DNA of 64,000 bases from Pseudomonas chlororaphis subsp. piscium. GTDB taxonomy: Bacteria; Pseudomonadota; Gammaproteobacteria; Pseudomonadales; Pseudomonadaceae. Below the pieces are notes generated by a model. It worked only from the letters and a program-made list of their open reading frames with translations. It had not been told where the DNA came from and ran no database searches. Position 1 is the first letter of the stretch. The number at the start of each line of letters is the position of its first letter. Of the stretch, positions 33,112-43,040 are shown piece by piece. The stretch covers positions 5,022,001-5,086,000 of the forward strand of contig NZ_CP027707.1 of NCBI RefSeq assembly GCF_003850345.1. Direction: 5' to 3'. The position numbers were made by a program, and so were the translations under genes.

Positions 33112-34836
33112 GTGCCCTATACGTCCTCACGTCACCCAAGCTGTCACACCGGCCTGCGCCGCTGGTTGCTGCTCTCGCTGCTGACCGGGGCCCTGCCGGT
33201 GGCCGCCGCCGATATGCCACAACCGGGTCAGGAAGCCCTGCGCCTGCAGCAACAGCAACAGCGCGACCTGCAACAACTGCAACTGGAACAGCGCCAGCGC
33301 CAGTTGCAGCGCGGCAGCTTCGGTACCCCGGCAGTCACTCCCGCCGAAACCGCCCAAGGTGGCGAGGATGAACACTGCTGGGCCCTGAGCGGCACGCGGA
33401 TCGCCGGCGTCACGCTGTTCAAGAAAGACCGGCTGAACCGCCAGCTCGAACCCTATATCGCACCCTGCATGGGGGTGAACGGGATCAACCGCCTGCTGGC
33501 GCAGATCACCCGGATCTATGTCGAGGCCGGCTACATCGCCAGCCGCCCTTACCTGAGCAGTGCCCCAGCCGCCGGCCACTCCCTGGATATCGTGGTCGAC
33601 GAAGGTTATGTCGAGGCCGTCGAACTGGCCGATCAGAGCCTGCCGGTTTCGCTGGCCGGGGCCTTTCCCGGCATGCTCGGCGAACCGCTGAACCTGCGCG
33701 ACCTGGAACAGGGCCTGGACCAGCTCAATCGCCTGCGCTCCCTGGACCTGACCGCCGATATCGCCCCCGGCAGCCAGCCCGGCGCCTCGCGGATCATCCT
33801 GCGCCCGCGCAGCAGCGGTGCCTCGCGCTGGGCCCTGGGGCTGGGTGTGGATAACCTCGGCAGCGCCAGCACCGGGCGCGACCGCAACGCCATCAACCTG
33901 AGCCTCGACAGCCCGCTGCAACTCAACGACGCGCTCAACCTGAACTTCAGCGACACCCTCAACCACGGTCCGCGCTACAGCCGCAGCACCAGCGTCTTCT
34001 ACTCGATCCCCTACGGCTACTGGACCTACAGCCTGTTCGCCAGCCATGCCGAGTACCGGGCACCGTTCAAGCTCAGCAGCGTGACCTTCTACAACAGCGG
34101 ACGCACCGACCTGCTCAGCCTGCGCGCCGACCGCGTGCTGTGGCGCGACCAGGGCCACCAGTTGAGCGCCAACCTGCAACTGGCCCACAAGGACGTCGAC
34201 AGCTACCTGCAAAAAGCCCGCATAGGCATCCAGAGCCCGACCCTGACCGTGGCCGAAGCCGGGCTCAACCTGTTCTGGCTCAACAGCGCGGTGTGGAACC
34301 TGGACTTCAACTACGCCCAGGGCCTGACCTGGTTCGGCGCCGACCGCGACTCGCAACAGGTGCAGAAAAACCTGCCGCAGGCGCAGTTCCACAAGTACCG
34401 CGCCAGCCTCAGCCAGTGGCGCAATGGCCGCTTCGGCAGCCAGCCCTGGCAGTGGCAGAGCCAGCTGTCGCTGCAATACAGCCCCGACCCGCTGCCGGCC
34501 ATCGAACAACTGCTGGGCACCGATGACTCCGCCGTGCGCGGCTATCGCGAGAACAGCGCCTCGGGCGCCATCGGCGGCATCTGGCGCAACACCCTGCGCC
34601 TGCCGTTGCAGAACGATCTGCCCGTCAAGCTGACCCCGCGCCTGGCCTTCGACCACGGCCGGATCAAGGCGCAAGAGGGAGCCAGCAGCGAGCGCCTGAG
34701 CGGCGCCAGCATCGGCCTGAACCTGAGCTGGAAGAACCTGCAAGTCGATGTCGACTACCAGCACAGCCTGGAAACACCCCAACGCTTTCACCATGAATCG
34801 CCCACCTGGCTGACCCGCCTGAGTGTGCAGATCTGA
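33112..34836 (+). CDS. TpsB, two-partner secretion outer-membrane transporter (ShlB/FhaC/HecB family)
   Basis: The 574-residue protein begins with GTG (AAGGA 6 bases upstream) and a signal peptide ending around VAAADM. A Gln-rich coiled segment (residues about 45-70) resembles the plug-linker helix region. It is followed by POTRA domains (ISRPYLSSAP, DIVVDEGYVEAVEL) and a 16-strand Omp85-type barrel. The conserved L6 motif appears as AVRGYRE at about residue 481. It threads the TpsA partner across the outer membrane. tpsA follows after 111 bases. Confidence 0.93.
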   Translation: MPYTSSRHPSCHTGLRRWLLLSLLTGALPVAAADMPQPGQEALRLQQQQQRDLQQLQLEQRQRQLQRGSFGTPAVTPAETAQGGEDEHCWALSGTRIAGVTLFKKDRLNRQLEPYIAPCMGVNGINRLLAQITRIYVEAGYIASRPYLSSAPAAGHSLDIVVDEGYVEAVELADQSLPVSLAGAFPGMLGEPLNLRDLEQGLDQLNRLRSLDLTADIAPGSQPGASRIILRPRSSGASRWALGLGVDNLGSASTGRDRNAINLSLDSPLQLNDALNLNFSDTLNHGPRYSRSTSVFYSIPYGYWTYSLFASHAEYRAPFKLSSVTFYNSGRTDLLSLRADRVLWRDQGHQLSANLQLAHKDVDSYLQKARIGIQSPTLTVAEAGLNLFWLNSAVWNLDFNYAQGLTWFGADRDSQQVQKNLPQAQFHKYRASLSQWRNGRFGSQPWQWQSQLSLQYSPDPLPAIEQLLGTDDSAVRGYRENSASGAIGGIWRNTLRLPLQNDLPVKLTPRLAFDHGRIKAQEGASSERLSGASIGLNLSWKNLQVDVDYQHSLETPQRFHHESPTWLTRLSVQI

Positions 34837-34947
34837 GGTCCCGCGAACCGTGCACCAGCCTGAAGAAAACAGCCGAGCCTGAACACCACAGCAGCGTTGC
34901 AACGAACAACGCGCATTGCCACTCGGCCCACACATAGAGAGCTTCTT

Positions 34948-37900
34948 ATGCCCGACAACACATCAGTGTTTCACCTCTCCCCCAGGGGCAAACTGCGCCT
35001 GGCCATCGCCAGCCTGCTGCTGGTCTCCCACCTGCCGCAGGCGCTGGCCGGCGGTATCACCGTGGTCGAAGGCCCGGGCGGTATCCCGCAGCTGCAAAAC
35101 CAGAACGGCGTGCCTATCGTCAACATCGTCGCGCCCAACGGCGCCGGGCTCTCCCATAACCAGTTCCTCGATTACAACGTCGATCGCCAGGGCGTGGTGC
35201 TGAACAACGCCCTGCAATCCGGAGCCTCGCAACTGGCCGGGCAATTGGCCGCCAACCCGCAGTTCCACGGCCAGGACGCCAGCGTGATTCTCAACGAGGT
35301 GATCAGCCGCAACACCTCGGCGCTCAACGGTCCCCAGGAGATCTTCGGCCGCGCCGCCGACTATGTGCTGGCCAACCCCAACGGCATCTCGGTCAACGGC
35401 GGCAGCTTCATCAATACGCCGAACGCCAGCCTGCTGGTCGGTCGCCCAGAGCTCAACGACGGCAAGCTGCAAGCCCTGAGCACCCGTGACGCCAAGGGCC
35501 AGTTGACGGTCGAGGGCAAAGGCCTGAGCAACGACAAGGGCAGCATCAACCTGATCGCCCCGCGCATCGACAGCCAGGGTGCCCTCACTGCCGGCAACCA
35601 GCTCAACCTCACCGTCGGGCGCAACCGCGTGGACCCGGCCAGCGGCAAGGTGCTCAGCACCGACCCGGCCGGTAACACCAAGGAGCAGCGCATCGACGCC
35701 AGCCTGTTCGGCGCCATGCAGGCCGGACGCATCAACATTGTCAGCACCGCCGAAGGCGCCGGCGTGCGTGTCGGCGCGGTGCAGGTCAAAGGTCGCGACG
35801 GTGTGGATATCGCCTCCGCCGGCGACCTGCATATCAGCGGCCAGGCCAAGCCTGACAGCCTCGATGCCATCCGTGCCGGCGTGCACAGCAGCCAGGGCGA
35901 CGTGCAGTTGCGCAGCGGCCAGGACCTGACCCTCGCCGCCACCGATGTCAGCGCCCGCGACGTCAAGCTCGACGCCGGACGCAACCTCACCCTGAGCGCC
36001 ATCGAAAGCCGCAAGCTCCAGGAAAAACGCGAGCAGTGGAGCAACAGCACCATCGGCATCACCTGGGAAACCTACGACCGGACCCTGACCGACAGCGACA
36101 GCCGTCAACACGGCAACCAGCTGACCGCCAGCCGCGATGCCGAGCTCAAAGCCCGCGCCAACACCGAACTCAAGGCCAGCCAGGTCAAGGCCGGCAACAA
36201 CCTGAAGGTCGAGAGCGGCGCCGACCTGCGCCTGACCGCCGCCACCGAAACCCACGAACAACGCGACCAGGGCCACCACCGCAAACACCTGTGGAAAGCC
36301 GACTGGGACAAGTCCAGCAGCGAGCAACGCAGCATCACCAGCCAGCTTGAGGCCGGCAACGACCTGCAACTGACCAGCAGCAAGCAGCTGCAACTGCAGG
36401 GCGCCGAACTGGCCAGCAACAATATCCAGCTGACCGGGCGCCAGGTGGACATCACCAGCGCCAGCCGCACCCAGAGCAACAGCGACAAGTCCTACTCCGG
36501 CGACCTGGTCGGCGGCAGCTTCTTCGGCAAGAACGGCGACGGCGACAAGGGCAAGACCCTGAACAAGGGCAGCAAGGTCAACGCCAAGGGCGACCTGATC
36601 GTCAAGGCCGACGAAGTCCGCATCAGCGGCAGCCAGGCCCGTGGCGGCAAGCAGGCCAGCGTGATCAGCGAAAAAGGCTCGCTGACCATCGACGGCGTGC
36701 AGGACCGCTCCCACGACAACAGCTACAGCAAGGACAGCAAGTTCTTCGGCATCACCAAGGACGAAAGCCGGCAGAACCGCAAGGACAGCACCACGGTCAC
36801 CAGCGACCTGCGCTCGGACAGCAACCTCGAACTCAAAAGCGCCAAGGACATCGCCCTCAGCGGCGCGCAAGTAACCGCGACCGGCAAGCTCGAAGCCAAG
36901 GCTGACGGCGACATCAAGATCGACTCGGCGCAGGACACTACGCAGAGCGAAAAAACGACCCACACCCGTGGCTTCGACGCCTATGCCAAGGAAAATGCCC
37001 CAGGCACCCGGCAATACCGCGCCGGCGTACGTTACGAAGACCAGCAGGAAACGGTCAAGACCAACGACACCCAACAACAGGGTTCGAGCCTCAGCGGCGG
37101 CAGCCTGGAAGTCGCTGCGGGCGGCGACCTGAGCATCAAGGGCAGTGACCTGAAAGCCACCCACGGCGATGCCAGTCTCAGCGGCAAGCAGGTCGAGTTG
37201 CTGGCCGATCACGACCAAAAGAGCAGCAGCACCGACACCCGCACCACCGGCGGCGGTTTCTACTACACCGGCGGCCTGGACCGCGCGGGCAACGGTGTGG
37301 AGTTCGCCCACAGCAGCACCCAGGACACCCGCGACACCAGCACCGCTAACACCACCGGCATCACCGCCAGCGGCAACCTGACCATCAAGGCCGGCAACAC
37401 CCTGGTGACCGAGGGCGCCCAGGTCAAGGCCGACGGCAAGTTGCAGGTGAACGCCGAACAGGTCGACAACCGCGCGGCGCACAACACCGAGTCCACCAGC
37501 CACAAGGAAAACACCTGGACCGCCGATGTCGGTGCCAACGTCGAATACAAGGGCCTGACCCGTCCGGTGGAAAAAGCCATCGAAGGCGTGGCCCAGCGCA
37601 AGTTCCATCAGCCGGGCCTGCTCGATGCCCTGGAACAACCCAACGTCGGCCTGGACGTGGAAGTCGGCCACCAGAACAAACAGCGCACCGAGCAAGGCAG
37701 CACCGCCGTGGTCAGCCAGTTCAAGGGTGGCCAGGTGGAGGTCAAGGTAGCCGGCCAGTTGCAGGATGAAGGCAGCCGCTACGAGGCCACCCAAGGCGCG
37801 CTGAAGATCGACGCCGGCAGCCAGGTGGCCAAGGCCGCCAGCGATACCCACAGCAGCAGCGAGCAGGCGCTGGACGCCAAGGCCGGCGTGCGGGTCTACA

Positions 37901-39906
37901 CCACCACCGGTGAGGACCTGAACCTGCGTGGCAGCGGCGCTGGCGGCAGCAACGACAAGCGCAGCGACAGCAGCAAGGCGGTGGTCGGCAGCTATGTCGG
38001 CAAACAGGGCGTGGACATCGCGCTGAGCGGCGATGGCCAGTACGAAGGCAGCCGCTTCGATGGCGGTGAAGCCGGCGTCAAACTGCACAGCGGTGGCGAA
38101 CTGGCGCTGAACCAGGCCAATGACCGCCAGAACAGCAGCGACTCCAGCCTGCGCGGCGACGCCTCGCTCACCGTCGGCAGCGCCCCGGGCGCCAACGGCA
38201 ATAACCTCAACCTCGGCGCCGGCGTACAACTGGACCACAAGCGCCTGGACCAGCAGGACAGCCAGGCGCGGGTCGCGACCATCCAGGGCAAGGGCCCGGT
38301 CGAGTTGACCAGCGGCGGCGACCTGATCCTGCAAGGCACCACCATCGGCAGCAAAGACGCCAAGACCGGCGACATCAGTCTGAGCGCCGGCGGCAAGCTC
38401 GACCTGCAGGCCGCGGTCGACACCCACAGCAGCCAGGGCAGCAACCTCGGCGGCGGCCTGACGGGCGGCGCCAGCAAGACCAGCAGCGAGCAGAGCAGCG
38501 GCAAGAGCGCCAACCTGAGCGCCAACTTCAACATCGGCCGGGTCTCGGAGCAGGACCAGAAGCAGACCGGCGGGCAACTGCACAGCAATGGCCAGGTAAA
38601 ACTCACCAGCGGCTCCGACAGCAACACCGCGCTGCACTTGCAGGGCACCCAGGTCGAGGGCAAAAACGTCATCCTCAGCGCCGATAAGGGCGGGATTTAC
38701 CAGGAGTCGGCGCAGTCCACCCAGGCCCACAACAACTGGGGCCTGACCCTGGGCGCCGGCGGCAATGGCGGCAAGACCACCCGGGCCGACGCCGGTGAAC
38801 ACGACTCGCCAAAAACCGATCGCGGTATCCACGCCCGGGCCAAGATCGACGTCGAACAGCTGCACAGCAACACCCAGCACAACAGCCTGATCAAGGCCGA
38901 CCAGGTGACCCTCATCAGCAACGGCGACACCCATCTGGCGGGTGCGCGCATCGACGCCAATCAGGTGGACGGACGGATCGGTGGCGATCTCAAGGTGGAG
39001 AGCCGCAAGGACCAGCTCAGCAGCACCACCGTCAACCTCGACGCCCGCCTGGACGCCGAGAAGAACCAGCCAGGCGTGGTCGACAAGCTGACCAAGCAGA
39101 CCGGCCCGCTCAAGGACAAGCTGCAGGCCAAGGCCGAAGGCGGTTTCGACAAGCACCGCGAGAAGCTGGAAAACGTCGTCGACAAAGGCACCGAGCGCCT
39201 GGTCGCGGCCAAGGACAACCTGGTGAACAAGGCCGAAATCGCCAAGGAGCGCCTGGGCGAGAAATTCACCCGCAGCGGCAGCTACGACGTCAACCCGGAA
39301 CCCAAAGGCGCCTTCGGTCGCGGCGTGGACAAGGCCAAGGGCTACCTCGCCGACAAGACCGAAGCCTTGGGTGATCGCTTCTCCAGCCTCAAGGAACGGG
39401 TCTGGCCGAAAACCAGCGACAGCTACGCCGTCAGCGAGAAAACCGGCGCTGGCAGCAAGCTGACCAACACCGCGGAAGGCGTGCTGTTCGGCGACAAGAG
39501 CGGCAACACCTCCTACACGCCAACCCTGAACCTGAATGTCAGCCGTCAGAGCAAGGACAGCGTGGCAGAGGCTTCAGGCATCAGCGGGACCCAGGGCGTG
39601 AACCTGCAAGTGTCGGGCGAGACTCGCCTGAGCGGCGCGCGGATCGGCGCCAGCGAAGGCAAGGTCGACCTCGGCGGCTCGACCGTCAGCACCACTGCCC
39701 TGGCCGGTACGGATTACCGCGCCGACGTCGGGCTGAACCTGTCGAAGTCGCCGGTCAACCTGGCCCTCGGCGCCAAGGATGAGCTGACCCGCAAGCAGGA
39801 CGAGGCCACCCAGAAGGATCAGGCGTTCAACCTGGGGCCGCTGCGCGTCGGCGGCCATAGCGACAGCCAGCTGCTGCAGGCCGGCATCGATCAGAAAGCG
39901 CCCTGA
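34948..39906 (+). CDS. TpsA, two-partner secreted filamentous haemagglutinin-like adhesin
   Basis: The 1652-residue exoprotein has a Sec signal peptide ending around QALAG and an N-terminal TPS domain (residues about 30-280) with VLANPNGISVNGG, the conserved NPNG motif used for TpsB recognition. Long haemagglutinin beta-helix repeats follow (DLxLxA/G, KLDAGRNLTLSA, KADGKLQVNAEQV types). I saw no cysteine and no VENN motif or C-terminal toxin, and no immunity-like gene follows. It therefore looks like an adhesin or haemolysin-type exoprotein rather than a contact-dependent inhibition toxin. A Lys-rich helical stretch lies at about residues 1370-1460. GAGAG precedes the ATG. Confidence 0.92.
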   Translation: MPDNTSVFHLSPRGKLRLAIASLLLVSHLPQALAGGITVVEGPGGIPQLQNQNGVPIVNIVAPNGAGLSHNQFLDYNVDRQGVVLNNALQSGASQLAGQLAANPQFHGQDASVILNEVISRNTSALNGPQEIFGRAADYVLANPNGISVNGGSFINTPNASLLVGRPELNDGKLQALSTRDAKGQLTVEGKGLSNDKGSINLIAPRIDSQGALTAGNQLNLTVGRNRVDPASGKVLSTDPAGNTKEQRIDASLFGAMQAGRINIVSTAEGAGVRVGAVQVKGRDGVDIASAGDLHISGQAKPDSLDAIRAGVHSSQGDVQLRSGQDLTLAATDVSARDVKLDAGRNLTLSAIESRKLQEKREQWSNSTIGITWETYDRTLTDSDSRQHGNQLTASRDAELKARANTELKASQVKAGNNLKVESGADLRLTAATETHEQRDQGHHRKHLWKADWDKSSSEQRSITSQLEAGNDLQLTSSKQLQLQGAELASNNIQLTGRQVDITSASRTQSNSDKSYSGDLVGGSFFGKNGDGDKGKTLNKGSKVNAKGDLIVKADEVRISGSQARGGKQASVISEKGSLTIDGVQDRSHDNSYSKDSKFFGITKDESRQNRKDSTTVTSDLRSDSNLELKSAKDIALSGAQVTATGKLEAKADGDIKIDSAQDTTQSEKTTHTRGFDAYAKENAPGTRQYRAGVRYEDQQETVKTNDTQQQGSSLSGGSLEVAAGGDLSIKGSDLKATHGDASLSGKQVELLADHDQKSSSTDTRTTGGGFYYTGGLDRAGNGVEFAHSSTQDTRDTSTANTTGITASGNLTIKAGNTLVTEGAQVKADGKLQVNAEQVDNRAAHNTESTSHKENTWTADVGANVEYKGLTRPVEKAIEGVAQRKFHQPGLLDALEQPNVGLDVEVGHQNKQRTEQGSTAVVSQFKGGQVEVKVAGQLQDEGSRYEATQGALKIDAGSQVAKAASDTHSSSEQALDAKAGVRVYTTTGEDLNLRGSGAGGSNDKRSDSSKAVVGSYVGKQGVDIALSGDGQYEGSRFDGGEAGVKLHSGGELALNQANDRQNSSDSSLRGDASLTVGSAPGANGNNLNLGAGVQLDHKRLDQQDSQARVATIQGKGPVELTSGGDLILQGTTIGSKDAKTGDISLSAGGKLDLQAAVDTHSSQGSNLGGGLTGGASKTSSEQSSGKSANLSANFNIGRVSEQDQKQTGGQLHSNGQVKLTSGSDSNTALHLQGTQVEGKNVILSADKGGIYQESAQSTQAHNNWGLTLGAGGNGGKTTRADAGEHDSPKTDRGIHARAKIDVEQLHSNTQHNSLIKADQVTLISNGDTHLAGARIDANQVDGRIGGDLKVESRKDQLSSTTVNLDARLDAEKNQPGVVDKLTKQTGPLKDKLQAKAEGGFDKHREKLENVVDKGTERLVAAKDNLVNKAEIAKERLGEKFTRSGSYDVNPEPKGAFGRGVDKAKGYLADKTEALGDRFSSLKERVWPKTSDSYAVSEKTGAGSKLTNTAEGVLFGDKSGNTSYTPTLNLNVSRQSKDSVAEASGISGTQGVNLQVSGETRLSGARIGASEGKVDLGGSTVSTTALAGTDYRADVGLNLSKSPVNLALGAKDELTRKQDEATQKDQAFNLGPLRVGGHSDSQLLQAGIDQKAP

Positions 39907-39924
39907 GGCAAGCGCTCCGTGATC

Positions 39925-39954
39925 GGCTGCCCCTCCATGAACGGGGGGGCAGCC
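39925..39954 (+). terminator. Hairpin after tpsA
   Basis: GGCTGCCCC (39925-39933) pairs with GGGGCAGCC (39946-39954) 18 bases after the tpsA stop, followed by TTGCCC. The T tract is short. Confidence 0.6.
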
Positions 39955-40200
39955 TTGCCCAATGCCCTTCTCTCCTCCCCTTTATTGCCCTGCGAAAAAC
40001 TGCACTAAAGCTCCAACATCTTCTTACCTTTTACATGGCCGGATACTCATTCCTACTTTCAACTGAAAAACCGCTGTAATCCGAAACCGTCTTTCATGTA
40101 AGAACTGCCTTATTGTCCCCAACCCCGCCTTAACCCGCATATATCCACTGTCCTGCCTGCGCTAAGGTCCAACCCTGTATTTATTCCCACGGGTTTGACC

Positions 40201-40827
40201 ATGAGTTCTGTGTTCATCATCGACGACCATCCCGTTATCCGACTGGCCATCCGCATGTTGCTGGAACATGAAGGTTATAAAGTCGTCGGCGAAACCGATA
40301 ACGGTGTCGATGCCCTGCAAATGGTTCGCGACAGCATGCCGGACCTGATCGTGCTCGATATCAGCATTCCCAAGCTCGACGGTCTGGAGCTGCTGTTGCG
40401 TTTCGGCGCCCTGGACAAGTCGTTGCGGGTGCTGGTGCTGACGGCGCAGTCGCCGGCGCTGTTCGCCGCGCGCTGCATGCAGGCCGGGGCCTGCGGCTAT
40501 GTGTGCAAACAGGAAGACCTGAGCGAAGTGCTCAGCGCCATGAAGGCCGTGCTGTGCGGCTACAACTACTTTCCCAGTCACGCCCTGCAAACCCCACGTC
40601 AGGATGAAACGGCAAACAACGAACTGAGCCGCTTGATGTTGCTCAGTGATCGGGAATTGATGGTGTTGCAACTTTTTGCCAAGGGCAGCACCAGTACGCA
40701 AATAGCTAACAGCATATTTCTCAGTGGCAAGACCGTCAGTACCTATAAAAAAAGAATCATGCATAAACTTCGCGCGACTTCCATGGCGGAACTTATCGAG
40801 TTGGCACAACGTCACGAACTGGTGTGA
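40201..40827 (+). CDS. EvgA/RocA-type LuxR-family response regulator
   Basis: The 208-residue protein has an N-terminal receiver (VFIIDDHPVIRLAIRMLLE, phospho-acceptor in IVLDISIPKLDG, LTAQSP, VCKQED) and a C-terminal LuxR helix-turn-helix (LSDRELMVLQLFAKGSTSTQIANSIFLSGKTVSTYKKRIM). It belongs with EvgA, BvgA and RocA, partners of unorthodox kinases. It overlaps or abuts the kinase gene and lies directly after the TpsBA secretion genes. The adhesin operon and the composite palindrome upstream of it are the obvious candidate targets (inference). ATG 40201 is preferred over the TTG two codons earlier. Confidence 0.9.
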   Translation: MSSVFIIDDHPVIRLAIRMLLEHEGYKVVGETDNGVDALQMVRDSMPDLIVLDISIPKLDGLELLLRFGALDKSLRVLVLTAQSPALFAARCMQAGACGYVCKQEDLSEVLSAMKAVLCGYNYFPSHALQTPRQDETANNELSRLMLLSDRELMVLQLFAKGSTSTQIANSIFLSGKTVSTYKKRIMHKLRATSMAELIELAQRHELV

Positions 40828-40835
40828 GGAACAGG

Positions 40836-43040
40836 ATGTTCAAACCCATTCTTTATTATTTAACCCTAATGGCCACGACAGTCTCGGTGGTGCTGTTTCT
40901 GGGCTTGGTCGAGGCCGGGCAACGGGAGCCCGGAATAACCTCCGCCCACCCGTGCACCGATACGGCGCCTTGCGCCGAACCAACCGCCGCCCCGCCCCTC
41001 GATAACGGCCACCGCGGGCTGCTCCTGCTCGCTGGCCTGGGGCTTGGTGTGCCGCTGCTGGCGTCCCTGGGCTGGAATGCCTGGCTGCACCGGCGCCTGA
41101 CCCGCCAGCAACAGGCCACCCATGACTTCAGGCACCAGTTCGAACTCATGCAGGCCTGGGTCGACGGCATGCCGCATCCGACTTACGTGCGCGACCGCAA
41201 GGGCCTGCTGCAAGGCTGCAATGCCAGCTACCTGGAGAGCTTCGCCGCCCGGCGCGAAGAGCTCATCGGCAAAACCCCGTTGCAGGGCCCCATGGGCGAT
41301 CCCGAGCAGGCCCGCGAATATCACGCCGACTACCAGCGGGTCATGGCGCAAGACCGCCCGCTGCTGCGTGACCGGCCACTGCGCCTGAATGGACAGGAGC
41401 TGACCGTCCAGCACTGGGTTGTGCCCTATCGGGATGCGCGCGGTGAGATCCAGGGCATCCTCGGTGGCTGGATCGATATCAGCGAACGCCATCGGCTCAG
41501 CGACAACCTCAGGGCCGCCCGGCAACAGGCCGAAGCGGCCAGCAAGGCGAAAAGCGCTTTCCTGGCCAGCACCAGCCACGAACTGCGCAGCTCCATGAAT
41601 GCACTGAGCGGTGCGCTGGAACTGGTGCTGCAGCGCTCCGACTGCCAGTCCCGGGATCGTCCGGTCATTGAAATGGCTTATCACTCGGCCCGGGCGATGC
41701 AGACCCTGGTCGACGATACCCTCGATATCGCCCGCATCGAATCAGGCAGCCTGGCGCTGAGGCCCGAATGGCTCGACCCGCGCGCCCTTGTCGAGTCCAT
41801 CGTCAGGGAGTTCGACGGCCAGGCCCGGGAGAAGCACCTCAAGCTGCTGCCGAGCTTCCACTGCAGCGTCGAGCCGGTCGATGTGCGGCTCGACCCGCTG
41901 CGTTTCAAACAGGTGCTGGGCAACCTGCTGCACAACGCGATCAAGTTCACCGAACAGGGCCAGGTCAAAATCCATCTCGACGTGCAAGCGGCCACGCAGC
42001 CGCAACAGGTGCAGTTGATGCTGCAAGTGACGGACAGCGGCATCGGCATCGATGAGCAGGATCAGCATCGACTGTTCGAGCCCTTCTTCCAGACTCAGGC
42101 TCGTACCCTTTCCCGGCCTGACGGCGCAGGGCTGGGCCTGACCCTTTGCCGTCACCTCTGCGAACTCATGCAAGGCAGGCTGCAACTGACCAGCCAGCCG
42201 GGCATAGGCACCGAAGCCCGGGTCCTGTTGCCGCTGGCCTGTCAGCCTGCGCGAGAGCCCGCGGCCATCGTCGAGCCACTTATTGCCCATGCCACCCGGG
42301 CCTTGAACGTACTGGTGATCGATGACCATTCGGCGGACCGCATGCTGCTGAGCGAACAGCTGCGCTTCCTCGGGCACCGCTGCCGCACCGCCGAAGACGT
42401 CGAGCAAGGCTTCGAACTCTGGTGCAAGGGGTTCTTCGACCTGCTCATCGTCGAGTGCAACATGCCGGGCATGAACGGCTACGAGCTGGTCCGCGCCATC
42501 CGCGAGCATGAACACCTGGAGTCCCGCGCGGCCTGCCGGGTATTGGGGGTGACCGCCAGCGCCCGGCCGGAAGAAAGACAGCAGTGCAAACAGGCCGGCA
42601 TCGATGACTGCCTGTTCAAGCCTGTCGGCCTGGCGAGCCTCAGCCATAAACTGGCGGGCCTGCAACCGCGGCCCTGGAATGGCGTGTTCAGCCTGAAGGC
42701 GCTGCGCACCCTGTCCCGCGGCAAACCGCAGTTCGCCCTGCGCATCCTTACCGAACTGCTGCATTGCAGCTATCGGGACCGCCAGCAACTGATGGCCCTG
42801 CCCTGCGAGAGGCCGCCCCAGGCACTGGCGGAGCTCGCTCACAAGATCAAGGGCTCGGCCTTGATGGTGCAGGCAAAAGACCTTGAAACGCAGTGCGAAG
42901 CCCTTGAGCAGGCCGTTCTGCAAGGCGCGGACAGGCAAACCCTGATGCAACACCGAACCGCCCTGGAACAGGCCATGCTCAAGCTCGAACGGGCCCTGCT
43001 GTGGCAGATCGATCAACAGCACAGCACGGCCACGACCTGA
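40836..43040 (+). CDS. Unorthodox hybrid histidine kinase (PAS-HisKA-HATPase-REC-Hpt) with Glu at the receiver phospho-site
   Basis: The 734-residue protein has two membrane helices (residues about 5-25 and 59-80) around a short 33-residue periplasmic loop with two Cys. These are followed by PAS (about 100-215), HisKA with His 248 in TSHELRSSMN, and HATPase (HNAIKF, DSGIGID, GAGLGLTL). The receiver (490-610) reads DLLIVECNMPG, so residue 540 is Glu where Asp is expected, while DD 496-497 and Lys 595 are kept. The Hpt domain has His 669 (LAHKIKGSA). GAGGA precedes the ATG 5 bases away. Its partner is the regulator just upstream. Confidence 0.9.
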   Translation: MFKPILYYLTLMATTVSVVLFLGLVEAGQREPGITSAHPCTDTAPCAEPTAAPPLDNGHRGLLLLAGLGLGVPLLASLGWNAWLHRRLTRQQQATHDFRHQFELMQAWVDGMPHPTYVRDRKGLLQGCNASYLESFAARREELIGKTPLQGPMGDPEQAREYHADYQRVMAQDRPLLRDRPLRLNGQELTVQHWVVPYRDARGEIQGILGGWIDISERHRLSDNLRAARQQAEAASKAKSAFLASTSHELRSSMNALSGALELVLQRSDCQSRDRPVIEMAYHSARAMQTLVDDTLDIARIESGSLALRPEWLDPRALVESIVREFDGQAREKHLKLLPSFHCSVEPVDVRLDPLRFKQVLGNLLHNAIKFTEQGQVKIHLDVQAATQPQQVQLMLQVTDSGIGIDEQDQHRLFEPFFQTQARTLSRPDGAGLGLTLCRHLCELMQGRLQLTSQPGIGTEARVLLPLACQPAREPAAIVEPLIAHATRALNVLVIDDHSADRMLLSEQLRFLGHRCRTAEDVEQGFELWCKGFFDLLIVECNMPGMNGYELVRAIREHEHLESRAACRVLGVTASARPEERQQCKQAGIDDCLFKPVGLASLSHKLAGLQPRPWNGVFSLKALRTLSRGKPQFALRILTELLHCSYRDRQQLMALPCERPPQALAELAHKIKGSALMVQAKDLETQCEALEQAVLQGADRQTLMQHRTALEQAMLKLERALLWQIDQQHSTATT

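Noticed and set aside
34963..39156. 1397-codon minus-strand open frame opposite tpsA
   Set aside because: Its repeats merely mirror the tpsA codon repeats; low-complexity Val/Leu/Ala/Gly composition, no ribosome site.
35900..39400. Repetitive pattern in tpsA that could look like a repeat array or CRISPR
   Set aside because: Repeats are degenerate, in frame and vary in length, as expected of haemagglutinin beta-helix coding sequence; no regular spacers.
34948..40200. Contact-dependent inhibition (CdiB/CdiA/CdiI) system
   Set aside because: No VENN motif, no C-terminal nuclease or pore-forming domain seen and no immunity gene after tpsA.
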